A stretch of DNA of 20,334 nt, taken from positions 1-20,334 of the forward strand of contig NZ_FNLM01000020.1 of assembly GCF_900105725.1 (NCBI RefSeq), read 5' to 3'. The translations under genes were made by a program, and so were the position numbers. Each line of letters begins with the position of its first letter. Position 1 is the stretch's first letter. The stretch comes from Gordonia westfalica (GTDB lineage: Bacteria; Actinomycetota; Actinomycetes; Mycobacteriales; Mycobacteriaceae). Of the stretch, positions 1 through 6,123 are shown in pieces. The notes under the pieces were generated by a model that did no database searches, was not told the origin of the DNA, and saw nothing but the letters and a program-made list of their open reading frames with translations.

Positions 1-113
1 TGTTCCGAACCTTGCGTGAGGGGGGCGGCAAGTACTTTATCGACCACGAAGAGTGTGTGCGGTGGCGGAACTCGCTGCCGCAGCCGGCTCCGGGTGAGAG
101 GGCGGCGTCGTGA
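1..113 (+). CDS. g5 helix-turn-helix protein, 3' part only (pass 1)
   Basis: The window opens inside codon 37 of this 73-residue protein, so the DNA-binding helices are missing and only the C-terminal wing (residues 38-73) is present. The full gene is at complement(10344..10565) and 13236..13457. Its TGA overlaps the GTG start of g6. Confidence 0.75.
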   Translation, partial: FRTLREGGGKYFIDHEECVRWRNSLPQPAPGERAAS

Positions 114-277
114 AGGCCGCGATCTGGGTTCCCGCGTATGCGTGTCTTGTGTTGGGGGTGTGGGCGATCCTCCCACCTCTCGGACCGGAAGAACTGGTGG
201 CGTTCGTGATCGTCGCGGTCCTGTTGCTGATGACGGTGGTCGGGTTCTGCATGCCCACCCAGGAGGTCGACCAGTGA
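110..277 (+). CDS. g6 small two-pass membrane protein (pass 1)
   Basis: A 55-residue protein starts with GTG at 110 and overlaps the g5 stop by GTGA. Two hydrophobic stretches are visible, at about residues 5-22 (IWVPAYACLVLGVWAILP) and 29-48 (LVAFVIVAVLLLMTVVGFCM). They are joined by a short acidic-proline turn. The predicted product is a hairpin membrane protein. The tail (TQEVDQ) is polar, and its codons contain the AGGAGG at 261-266 that serves g7. The frame is preserved identically in all three passes. Phages often place such mini-proteins among early genes, but no specific role (superinfection exclusion, holin-like or other) can be assigned. The length is too small for homology to be judged by eye. 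Confidence 0.7.
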   Translation: MKAAIWVPAYACLVLGVWAILPPLGPEELVAFVIVAVLLLMTVVGFCMPTQEVDQ

Positions 278-522
278 GCGGGGCCGAAACCATCTTCGGG
301 TCCGAGCTGTATGGCGCGATCGTGCAGCAGCAGATCGCCGACGCACAACACACCCAGAACCAGCTCGACAAGTACTACCAGCGCAAGGAGGCGCAACTCC
401 TCTGGCTGCGTGCAGAGATAGCGCACTACGCAGCCAAGCAGGACTCGAAGTCGGTCGAGTACGCGCTGCTTTCAATCCTCCAGCGCTCCTACGACATCGA
501 AGACGAGGGGGTCGACCAGTGA
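274..522 (+). CDS. g7 small helical protein, function unknown (pass 1)
   Basis: An 82-residue protein starts with GTG at 274, eight bases after AGGAGG (261-266), and overlaps the g6 stop by GTGA. An upstream in-frame extension exists but would run through g6, so the GTG is preferred. The composition is rich in Q, A, E, L and K. The middle (about residues 18-60) has heptad-like spacing of hydrophobic residues around QIADAQ, NQLDKYY and LRAEIAHYA, suggesting a long helix or coiled coil. The acidic end is EDEGVDQ. I do not recognise the family. All three copies are intact. Confidence 0.75.
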   Translation: MSGAETIFGSELYGAIVQQQIADAQHTQNQLDKYYQRKEAQLLWLRAEIAHYAAKQDSKSVEYALLSILQRSYDIEDEGVDQ

Positions 523-701
523 GCAGCGGTGCAGTGGAAGCCCGCTATGCCGGCTGGTGCCCCAAATGCCGCACCGACTACCCCGTAGGCACATTGATCG
601 GCTACGTCCGCGAATACCTGGTGTTCCCGGATGGGCGGGCGGGGAAGAACGTGACGGTGTGTGAGCCGTGCGCGGTGGAGGTGACCCGTGAGCGTCGTTG
701 A
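519..701 (+). CDS. g8 small zinc-ribbon protein (pass 1)
   Basis: A 60-residue protein starts with GTG at 519, overlapping the g7 stop by GTGA. It has two CxxC knuckles, CPKC at about residues 14-17 and CEPC at about 49-52, separated by a segment predicted as beta strands (GTLIGYVREYLVF). That is the layout of a treble-clef or zinc-ribbon fold binding one zinc. The end is basic (RERR). Small proteins of this layout are common in actinophage early regions and usually have no assigned function. The 3' end overlaps g9 by 14 bases. Copies 2 and 3 are identical in frame. Confidence 0.75.
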   Translation: MSSGAVEARYAGWCPKCRTDYPVGTLIGYVREYLVFPDGRAGKNVTVCEPCAVEVTRERR

Positions 702-933
702 CATGCAGGCGTTTCGGACGGCACGCGACATCGTGGAGGTGGAAGCCGACCTCGCTTCCGAGGCATTCACGCACGGCTTCATGTCCTCGATGCAGGTTTC
801 GGCTGCCGGGTGTAGCGCGGTCCTCACCGACTTCTACGGGCGTCGGGTGTTGAAGGTGGAGCCGCAATCGTCGCCATGGATCACCCGCGATCACGTGCTG
901 GTGTTCCTCGCAGCGCAGGAGGCCCAGCCATGA
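688..933 (+). CDS. g9 small protein, function unknown (pass 1)
   Basis: An 81-residue protein starts with GTG at 688 inside the last codons of g8, preceded by GGAGG at 677-681. The start is supported by that site and by the tight coupling seen throughout the block. The N-terminal half is predicted helical (about residues 5-35). The C-terminal half contains a likely beta hairpin around AVLTDFYGRRVLKVEP and a helix with VLVFLAAQ. I see no catalytic motif and no recognised family. Its stop overlaps the ATG of the methyltransferase g10. Confidence 0.7.
   Translation: MSVVDMQAFRTARDIVEVEADLASEAFTHGFMSSMQVSAAGCSAVLTDFYGRRVLKVEPQSSPWITRDHVLVFLAAQEAQP
917..922 (+). promoter_or_regulatory. Ribosome binding site fixing the g10 start
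   Basis: AGGAGG lies seven bases before the ATG at 930. An in-frame upstream start at 876 would add 18 residues of arginine- and proline-rich sequence that is really g9 read in another frame. This site argues for the 930 start. Confidence 0.7.
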
Positions 934-1646
934 GCATCTACTACCAGGACGACCTGGTCACCCTCTACCACGGCGACTGCCGAGAGGTCATGGCAGACAT
1001 GGCAGATCGGTCGGTCGATGTGGTGATCACGGATCCGCCGTACACCGAACGCACACACGGAATGGCAAAGACGAACAGGGGTGCTGGTCATGGCATAAAG
1101 GCCGTCACGTTCGCGGCGATCTCTGACGCTGACCTGCGGGCCGTACTCGCCGAGTGTGGGCGGGTCTCGGCGAGTTGGGTGGTCACGTCGCTTGATTACG
1201 CGCACGCTTTCGCCTTCGACCAGGGTCCGCCGGTCGGGTTGCGCTCGCTGCGCATCGGTGTCTGGGTGAAGCCCAACCCGATGCCGCAGATCAGTGCCGA
1301 CCGTCCCGGGCAAGGCTGGGAAGCGATTTCATTTCTACACCGCGCCGACACCAAACCGGCCTGGAACGGGGGTGGCAAGGCTGGCGTGTGGACGTACCCC
1401 GTCGTGCAGAACACCGGTCACCCGACGGCGAAACCGCTGCCAATGGTGGAGGACTGGGTGCGCCTGTTCACGAACGCCTCGGAAACGGTGTTCGACCCGT
1501 TCGCCGGTTCGGGCACCACGTTGATTGCTGCGGCGAACGAAAACCGTAAGGCGGTCGGTGTCGAGCTTGAGGAGCGTTACTGCGAGCTGATTGCGAAACG
1601 CCTCAGTAATCAGACGATGGCTCTCGACTTCGGGGATGCGTCATGA
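930..1646 (+). CDS. g10 DNA N4-cytosine/N6-adenine methyltransferase, beta class (pass 1)
   Basis: This is a 238-residue S-adenosylmethionine-dependent DNA methyltransferase that modifies the exocyclic amine of cytosine or adenine. The catalytic motif IV is DPPY at residues 35-38. HPTAKP follows at about 164-169 and the cofactor-binding motif I FAGSGTT at 191-197, with VELEERY (about 211-217) downstream. Motif IV before motif I is the beta-class order of the N6_N4_Mtase family. The region between them (about residues 40-160) would hold the target-recognition part and is short. No restriction endonuclease is adjacent, so it is an orphan enzyme. In phages such enzymes commonly protect DNA from host restriction. 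Methylated base and target sequence cannot be read from the DNA. It is coupled by ATGA overlaps to g9 and g11. Confidence 0.88.
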   Translation: MSIYYQDDLVTLYHGDCREVMADMADRSVDVVITDPPYTERTHGMAKTNRGAGHGIKAVTFAAISDADLRAVLAECGRVSASWVVTSLDYAHAFAFDQGPPVGLRSLRIGVWVKPNPMPQISADRPGQGWEAISFLHRADTKPAWNGGGKAGVWTYPVVQNTGHPTAKPLPMVEDWVRLFTNASETVFDPFAGSGTTLIAAANENRKAVGVELEERYCELIAKRLSNQTMALDFGDAS

Positions 1647-1850
1647 GTGCCGCGGAGCACCGCCAGATCGACGGTGTCGACATGTGGGTGCAACACCTCC
1701 CAGACCTCCACCTGTTTTGGGCGTGGGTGAACGGACGCACCGAGTTCGTCACCTGGCCCGACGCCGACCACCCCAGGCCCCGTTGATCGTGCAGGCCTGG
1801 TGGCTGAGCGGCTGTTCGAGTTGGTGGCGAGAGCGAAGGCGGCGGCGTGA
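1643..1850 (+). CDS. g11 small protein, frameshifted copy (pass 1)
   Basis: This copy is 208 bases long instead of 210 because one C is missing from each of two C runs (1771-1774 and 1778-1781). Passes 2 and 3 both have the longer runs and an intact 69-residue frame. The break is almost certainly a read error. Confidence 0.7.
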
Positions 1851-1855
1851 GGTTC

Positions 1856-2020
1856 ATGTCGAACCGCACCCATGCTGCCGGCGGGTTCCGGTGGCGCGGC
1901 CCCCAATACCCCTACGACCTACCCGGACCTGGAGATGTTCTCCCGGACGACCCGGTCGAGCCGGAAGAACTGTTCCCCAATCCTGCCTACGGGCAACAAG
2001 ACCCATGGAGACAACAATGA
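1856..2020 (+). CDS. g12 small proline-rich acidic protein (pass 1)
   Basis: A 54-residue product from the ATG at 1856; a GTG at 1847 in the same frame would overlap the g11 stop by GTGA and add three residues. Either start is possible. The N-terminal part is basic and aromatic (FRWRGPQYPY, about residues 11-20) and the middle is proline-acidic (LPDDPVEPEELF, about 29-40), suggesting an unstructured linker-like peptide. The frame is the same in all three passes, and its TGA overlaps the g13 ATG. No family is recognised. Confidence 0.6.
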   Translation: MSNRTHAAGGFRWRGPQYPYDLPGPGDVLPDDPVEPEELFPNPAYGQQDPWRQQ

Positions 2021-2454
2021 CCGAAGACATTAGCCAGGACGAACTGTTCCGGCTCACAGGGCGTGATGTCGTCCTGTGCCCGGAGTGCGGCCACGGCATC
2101 GACCCGCACGGCACCGATCCGGGGGGTGCGTGCGGGGTCGGCAAGTGCGAATGCATGATGTCGCCCAACGGCATCGCCTACGCCCTGATCAATCCGGAAG
2201 TCACCCCGGCGCAGAAGCACTACGCCGAAGCGGAGAGGATGCTCGCGTTCATCGAGCACGACCGCAACCTCACGACCACCCAGCACTCGGAGGTCGCAGC
2301 GCGCGCCCAGGTGCACGCCACCCTCGCGCAGGCCGCTTCACTGCGGGAGGTTCTGGAATCCCGCGCCACCACCCGGTACCACGTCACGGTCCAGGATGAG
2401 GGCGAGTTCCGCCGACGCAGCAGCCGTCTCGGATCTTTCGGTGGTGCGCTGTGA
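2017..2454 (+). CDS. g13 cysteine-rich putative zinc-binding protein (pass 1)
   Basis: A 145-residue protein. The N-terminal third has CPEC at about residues 21-24, then C39, C44 and C46 (ACGVGKCEC), with two histidines (H26 and H31) between: a probable single zinc site. Residues 60-115 look like one long charged helix pair (HYAEAERMLAFIEHDR and QVHATLAQAASLREVLESR). The end is uncertain. Passes 1 and 2 have GGG near 2402 and finish with an arginine- and serine-rich tail. Pass 3 has GG and would finish with a tail carrying CELC. In the first version the TGA overlaps the GTG of g14, which fits the rest of the block and is preferred. Function unknown. Confidence 0.7.
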   Translation: MTEDISQDELFRLTGRDVVLCPECGHGIDPHGTDPGGACGVGKCECMMSPNGIAYALINPEVTPAQKHYAEAERMLAFIEHDRNLTTTQHSEVAARAQVHATLAQAASLREVLESRATTRYHVTVQDEGEFRRRSSRLGSFGGAL

Positions 2455-2669
2455 ACTCTGTGAGACAGCTTCCCAGCAGCGGTTCGTGGTCTGACCGCTA
2501 CCGCACGATGCTCGACATCGCCGTGTGGTGTGGCGGCATGATCGTCCGCCCCAAACCCCACCAACTCCAGCTACGGGTGGATGGTGTGACTGCCCTTCCG
2601 GGGGATTGGATCAAGGCTGACGGCAACGGGTTCGAGGTCATCCCCTCCAGGGCGGGAGCAGACCTCTGA
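2451..2669 (+). CDS. g14 small protein, function unknown (pass 1)
   Basis: A 72-residue product starts with GTG at 2451, overlapping the g13 stop. No strong ribosome site precedes it, so translation would rely on coupling. If the alternative g13 ending is right, the start would move to the ATG at 2509 (MLDIAVWCGG). The conserved-looking core runs from there: MIVRPKPHQLQLRVDGVTALPGDWI reads like beta strands, and GNGFEVIPS closes the domain. The TGA shares its last base with the g15 ATG (TGATG). Family not recognised. Confidence 0.6.
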   Translation: MNSVRQLPSSGSWSDRYRTMLDIAVWCGGMIVRPKPHQLQLRVDGVTALPGDWIKADGNGFEVIPSRAGADL

Positions 2670-3262
2670 TGCCCGACTACAAAGGCCCCCTCGACTACGT
2701 CGATGTCGCGACCCGAATTGTTGAGTTCCGCAACCAGCACCCCACCGGCTCTCTCCAGCAGGTGCGATACGAAGTTCTTGAGGTTGGCGGCAAGAGCTTC
2801 CTCGCGTTCACCGCCGCCGCCTACCGCACGCCGGATGATGAGCGTCCCGGTATCGGTACCGCGTGGGAACCCATCCCCGGCCCCACATCTTTCACCCGTG
2901 ACTCGGAGATGCAGAACGCTGAGACCGCGGCGTGGGGGAGGGCGATCGTCGCAGCGTTGGCGGCGGACACGAAGAAGGGTGTGGCGTCGTCGGAGGAGGT
3001 CCGGAACCGTCAGCAGACGCCGGCGCAGCGGGCGCAACGCGAACTGGCTGAGGCTGTGACGGCTGCGGGGATGGTGACGAAGGAGTTCGCCGAGTGGGCG
3101 ATGACCACCCGCAATGTCGATCTGAAGACTGCCGGGATTGCGGTGCTGGTGCCGCTGACTCGTGAGGTGCAGGAGAAGGGGAAGGCGATCATGTCTGTCC
3201 CGGATCATGATGCGGCGCAAACCACCCTGGCCGACGAACTCGGCGCACAGGAGGCGTCGTGA
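2669..3262 (+). CDS. g15 putative single-strand DNA annealing (Erf/Sak-like) protein (pass 1)
   Basis: A 197-residue protein starting at the ATG that shares a base with the g14 stop. The N-terminal 115 residues match a pattern I know from actinophage early proteins. It begins with an opening helix (DYVDVATRIVEFR, about residues 9-21), followed by a beta segment ending in TAAAYRTPDD (about 48-57). Next come TAWEPIPGPT and TRDSE (about 64-80), then the helix NAETAAWGRAI at about 83-93. The last resembles the AET/AWGRAL signature of Erf/Sak-type annealing proteins that pair ssDNA in phage recombination. The C-terminal 80 residues are mostly helical and charged. The annealing role is inferred from this resemblance and the early-operon setting. 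It may instead be an uncharacterised conserved phage protein. Confidence 0.6.
   Translation: MPDYKGPLDYVDVATRIVEFRNQHPTGSLQQVRYEVLEVGGKSFLAFTAAAYRTPDDERPGIGTAWEPIPGPTSFTRDSEMQNAETAAWGRAIVAALAADTKKGVASSEEVRNRQQTPAQRAQRELAEAVTAAGMVTKEFAEWAMTTRNVDLKTAGIAVLVPLTREVQEKGKAIMSVPDHDAAQTTLADELGAQEAS
3249..3254 (+). promoter_or_regulatory. Ribosome binding site favouring the GTG start of g16
   Basis: AGGAGG lies four bases before GTG 3259 and about 19 bases before the next in-frame start (ATG 3274). The spacing favours the GTG, which also overlaps the g15 stop. Confidence 0.55.
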
Positions 3263-3801
3263 GCGGGCGGGCGATGGGATCGCATCAGTGCGCCACCACC
3301 GGGGACGACGTGTGGCTGACACCACCGCACGTCCTCGACGCCCTCGGCCCGTTCGACCTCGACCCGTGCGCCGCACCGGCAGAAGCGAACTGGACGACCG
3401 CACGCCACCACTACCGACTACCCGACGACGGACTCACACTGCCGTGGGAAGGGCGCGTGTGGTGCAACCCGCCCTACTCCAATGTGTGGCGGTGGCTCGA
3501 CCGGCTCGCCAACCACGGCACCGGCACCGCACTGATCTTCGCCCGCACCGAGACCGCCGGATTCCAGGCGCAGGTGTGGCGGCGGGCGACCGCAGTGCTG
3601 TTCCTCGAAGGGCGGCTCACCTTCCACCACCGCGATGGATCGAAGGCCGCGGCGAACAGCGGCGCACCGTCCTGCCTCGTCGCATACGGGACAGATGACG
3701 CGGGCCGACTGCTCGACAGCGGACTCCCTGGCGCGTTCGTCCATGGCTGGTCGATCACGGCAGTTGACGACCAACCATCCCTCTTCGAGGAGGCGTCATG
3801 A
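3259..3801 (+). CDS. g16 phage Dam-type DNA N6-adenine methyltransferase (pass 1)
   Basis: A 180-residue enzyme of the phage DNA N-6-adenine-methyltransferase (Dam) family, which transfers a methyl group to adenine in DNA. Visible family marks are WLTPPHVLDALGPFDLDPCA at about residues 19-38, DDGLTLPW at about 56-63, the catalytic CNPPYS at about 69-74, and the C-terminal GRLTFHH followed by NSGAPSCLVAYG (about 116-145). The length is typical. GTG at 3259 overlaps the g15 stop by GTGA. No endonuclease partner is nearby. Together with g10 the phage carries two orphan methyltransferases of different classes, consistent with evading more than one restriction specificity. Its target site cannot be told from sequence alone. 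Confidence 0.87.
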   Translation: MSGRAMGSHQCATTGDDVWLTPPHVLDALGPFDLDPCAAPAEANWTTARHHYRLPDDGLTLPWEGRVWCNPPYSNVWRWLDRLANHGTGTALIFARTETAGFQAQVWRRATAVLFLEGRLTFHHRDGSKAAANSGAPSCLVAYGTDDAGRLLDSGLPGAFVHGWSITAVDDQPSLFEEAS

Positions 3802-3956
3802 GCCGCCCTATTTGCGGGGTGTGTGGTTTCGATCTCGGCTACGGCCACATGGTCCGTATGCGCTGGGGAGACCGCACCGGCGACATCATCCCATGCCCGA
3901 ATTGCCTGGCCCATCACGACGCTCAAGACATCCTCAGGAGATACACCCATGAGTAA
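3798..3956 (+). CDS. g17 small zinc-ribbon protein (pass 1)
   Basis: A 52-residue protein. CGVC at residues 6-9 and CPNC at 33-36 form two CxxC knuckles separated by 23 residues, the usual spacing of a zinc ribbon. Conserved-looking aromatic and basic residues (FDLGYGHMVRMRW) lie between them, and HHDAQDILRRY forms a final helix. AGGAGG at 3788-3793 precedes the ATG by four bases, and the ATG overlaps the g16 stop. Its 3' end overlaps the start of whiB by eight bases. Pass 2 has the same intact frame. The function is unknown; nucleic-acid binding is a guess from the fold. Confidence 0.72.
   Translation: MSRPICGVCGFDLGYGHMVRMRWGDRTGDIIPCPNCLAHHDAQDILRRYTHE
3935..3940 (+). promoter_or_regulatory. 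Ribosome binding site of whiB inside g17
   Basis: CAGGAG lies eight bases before the ATG at 3949, within the last codons of g17. It supports this start over an upstream in-frame start at 3823 that is only g17 in another frame. Confidence 0.55.
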
Positions 3957-4334
3957 CGGCTTCCACATCGAACCCTCCACCACCCGAATGGATCAGGGCA
4001 GAAGATCCAACACCCTGGACGAGAAGAAGCAGGCGTTGGGGTCGTCGAACACGTTCCCCGGTGCGAATGTGTTGAACCGCAACCGGAATGTTTCTGATCT
4101 GCCGAAACCGCCGGCCTGGCATGAGGGCGCTCCCTGCGCCTCCTCAGACCCGGACGCGTTCTTTCCCTCCATTACGGGGTGACGCAAACCGCTGACGCGA
4201 AACGGATCTGCGCCGGCTGTGACCGCCGGGAGGTGTGTTTGCAGTGGGCGTTGGACAACCGTGAACCGCACGGTGTGGTTGGGGGTACGACTCCGCGTGA
4301 ACGTCAGGCCATGTGGAAGCAGGGGGCGGCATGA
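3949..4334 (+). CDS. g18 WhiB-family protein, frameshifted copy (pass 1)
   Basis: The sequence matches the intact copy at complement(6120..6506) except for one lost C near 4170 (CTCC instead of CTCCC). That loss ends the frame at 4182, just before the C-x2-C cluster. The rest of the gene, including the ICAGC and GVVGG motifs, is present in the next frame up to the TGA at 4332-4334. The loss is read as a sequencing error. Confidence 0.75.
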
Positions 4335-5235
4335 CCTGCCAATGCGGGAAGCCCGTCAAAGCGCGCGGCATGTGCGAAATGCACTACGCCCAACACCACC
4401 GCCGGCAACGCGCCTACGGACGTTGGACTCCCGACCTGGTCGACGCCCAGCCTGTACGCGAGCACATCCTCAAGCTGCGTGACGCAGGAGTGGGGAACAA
4501 ACGGCTCGAAGAGGAGTTCGGCGTCCCGCACAGCACCATCCAGCATCTGCTGTACGGGCAACGCGGATACGGTCCGAGCAAACAGGTCCGCCAAGCTACC
4601 GCCGACCGCATCCTCCAAATCCCTGTTCCGCGTACCGGTGTCGAGTTTGTGCGACAGGACCGCGTCCCCGCCCTGGGCACAACCCGCCGATTGCAGGCGT
4701 TGGTGGCGAACGGGTATTCGCAGACGGATCTGATCAGCCGTCTGGGTTGGCCGGAGAATGGCAGCACTTCGGAGTTGTTCCTCGGACAGTCCCGCAACAT
4801 TGCGGTTCGTCGAGCACGGGATGTGACGTCCTTGTTCGCGCAGTTGCAGATGGTTCCCGGAACTGATCGGAAGGCGCGGCATCGGGCGAAGGCGAAAGGT
4901 TGGTTGCCTCCGTTGGCGTGGGATGAGGACCGTATCGATGACCCCACCTATGAGCCGGAAGTGGTGGACAAACCCCGCACTGCCGAAGACCTGTTCTCCG
5001 ACTTCGAGTATCTGCTGTCGATGGGTGTTGGGGCGGAGGAGGCATCGCGTCGGGTGGGGATGCTGCCGGCGTCGATGAAGCGCCGGTATGAGCGGCATGG
5101 GCGGCGTTGTCCGGCAGCGTTGACGTCGGTGGCGTGGCAGCAGATCATGACGGGCTTCTCTGCGGATGTGAAGGCTGCTGCTGCGGTGCGGGCGATGGTC
5201 GCTGCGAAGTCCAAACCGACTGGTGTACTTTGTCA
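4331..5235 (+). CDS. g19 multi-HTH DNA-binding protein, cut at the fold (pass 1)
   Basis: A protein with an N-terminal CxC and C/H knuckle and three possible helix-turn-helix units. The ATG at 4331 overlaps the whiB stop (ATGA). The knuckle is CQCGKPVKARGMCEMHY, residues 3-19. The HTH-like units are at about residues 43-77 (LRDAGVGNKRLEEEFGVPHS), 118-140 (LVANGYSQTDLISRLGW) and 218-253 (LLSMGVGAEEASRRVGM). Each has the turn glycine and spacing expected for recruiting a recognition helix. The likely role is a phage DNA-binding regulator. Pass 3 shows a natural stop after KTAS (about 276 residues) overlapping the g20 ATG. Here 11 bases near 5147 are missing, so the frame runs falsely into g20 and then into the fold. 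Confidence 0.7.
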
Positions 5236-5285
5236 AGGATGCGTACATTTCGTTGAATGCAGCTCGCATCGCTTCGTCGCCCGCA
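5225..5285. other. Turning point 1 (fold-back junction)
   Basis: The axis lies near 5235/5236: GTAC at 5225-5228 mirrors GTAC at 5243-5246 with a 14-base loop between them. The flanking 30-40 bases on each side are still recognisable as reverse complements but are full of mismatches and small indels, whereas the arms further out match almost perfectly. Pass 3 shows the normal continuation after this GTAC (18549 onward), which is different. The junction is therefore absent from the parent sequence. Confidence 0.85.
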
Positions 5286-6123
5286 CCGCAGCAGCAGCCT
5301 TCACATCCGCAGAGAAGCCGTCATGACGCCACGCACCGACGTCAACGCTGCCGGACAACGCCGCCCATGCCGCTTTCATCGACGCCGGCAGCATCCCCAC
5401 CCGACGCGATGCCTCCTCCGCCCCAACACCCATCGACAGCAGATACTCGAAGTCGGAGAACAGGTCTTCGGCAGTGCGGGGTTTGTCCACCACTTCCGGC
5501 TCATAGGTGGGGTCATCGATACGGTCCTCATCCCACGCCAACGGAGGCAACCAACCTTTCGCCTTCGCCCGATGCCGCGCCTTCCGATCAGTTCCGGGAA
5601 CCATCTGCAACTGCGCGAACAAGGACGTCACATCCCGTGCTCGACGAACCGCAATGTTGCGGGACTGTCCGAGGAACAACTCCGAAGTGCTGCCATTCTC
5701 CGGCCAACCCAGACGGCTGATCAGATCCGTCTGCGAATACCCGTTCGCCACCAACGCCTGCAATCGGCGGGTTGTGCCCAGGGCGGGGACGCGGTCCTGT
5801 CGCACAAACTCGACACCGGTACGCGGAACAGGGATTTGGAGGATGCGGTCGGCGGTAGCTTGGCGGACCTGTTTGCTCGGACCGTATCCGCGTTGCCCGT
5901 ACAGCAGATGCTGGATGGTGCTGTGCGGGACGCCGAACTCCTCTTCGAGCCGTTTGTTCCCCACTCCTGCGTCACGCAGCTTGAGGATGTGCTCGCGTAC
6001 AGGCTGGGCGTCGACCAGGTCGGGAGTCCAACGTCCGTAGGCGCGTTGCCGGCGGTGGTGTTGGGCGTAGTGCATTTCGCACATGCCGCGCGCTTTGACG
6101 GGCTTCCCGCATTGGCAGGTCAT
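5236..6123 (-). CDS. g19 multi-HTH DNA-binding protein, cut at the fold (pass 2)
   Basis: This copy is intact from the ATG at 6123 through the three HTH-like units. Near 5325-5395 it has lost a 12-base piece and some single bases, which garbles the last 30 residues and merges them with g20. The 3' end is lost in turning point 1. Confidence 0.68.

Larger units (their letters stand above)
1..5235 (+). repeat. Pass 1 of a triplicated segment (forward arm)
   Basis: This arm runs from the middle of g5 to the first turning point. Its reverse complement follows directly (5236 to about 10457) and a direct copy recurs at 13345-18548. Pairs of matching positions in passes 1 and 2 sum to about 10457 near the left and 10454 near the right, so the arms are collinear apart from a few indels. 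Against passes 2 and 3 it has lost one C in each of two C runs (1771-1774 and 1778-1781), one C near 4170, and 11 bases near 5147. Confidence 0.95.

Noticed and set aside
37..426. Long open frames opposite to the genes, for example 37-426 and 2498-3403 on the minus strand in pass 1
   Set aside because: Typical shadows in GC-rich DNA: arginine- and proline-rich, no ribosome sites, no motifs, opposite well-supported genes.
1591..2454. A 287-codon open frame joining parts of g10, g12 and g13
   Set aside because: It exists only because pass 1 lost two C bases in g11. Passes 2 and 3 split it into separate, normally overlapping genes.
5225..5285. Hairpin terminator or origin at the first axis
   Set aside because: The symmetry comes from the fold-back; pass 3 lacks it.
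4313..5326. A 337-residue fusion of g19 with the start of the HNH gene and fold sequence
   Set aside because: The fusion needs the 11-base loss near 5147 and then reads through turning point 1. Pass 3 shows a stop between the two genes.
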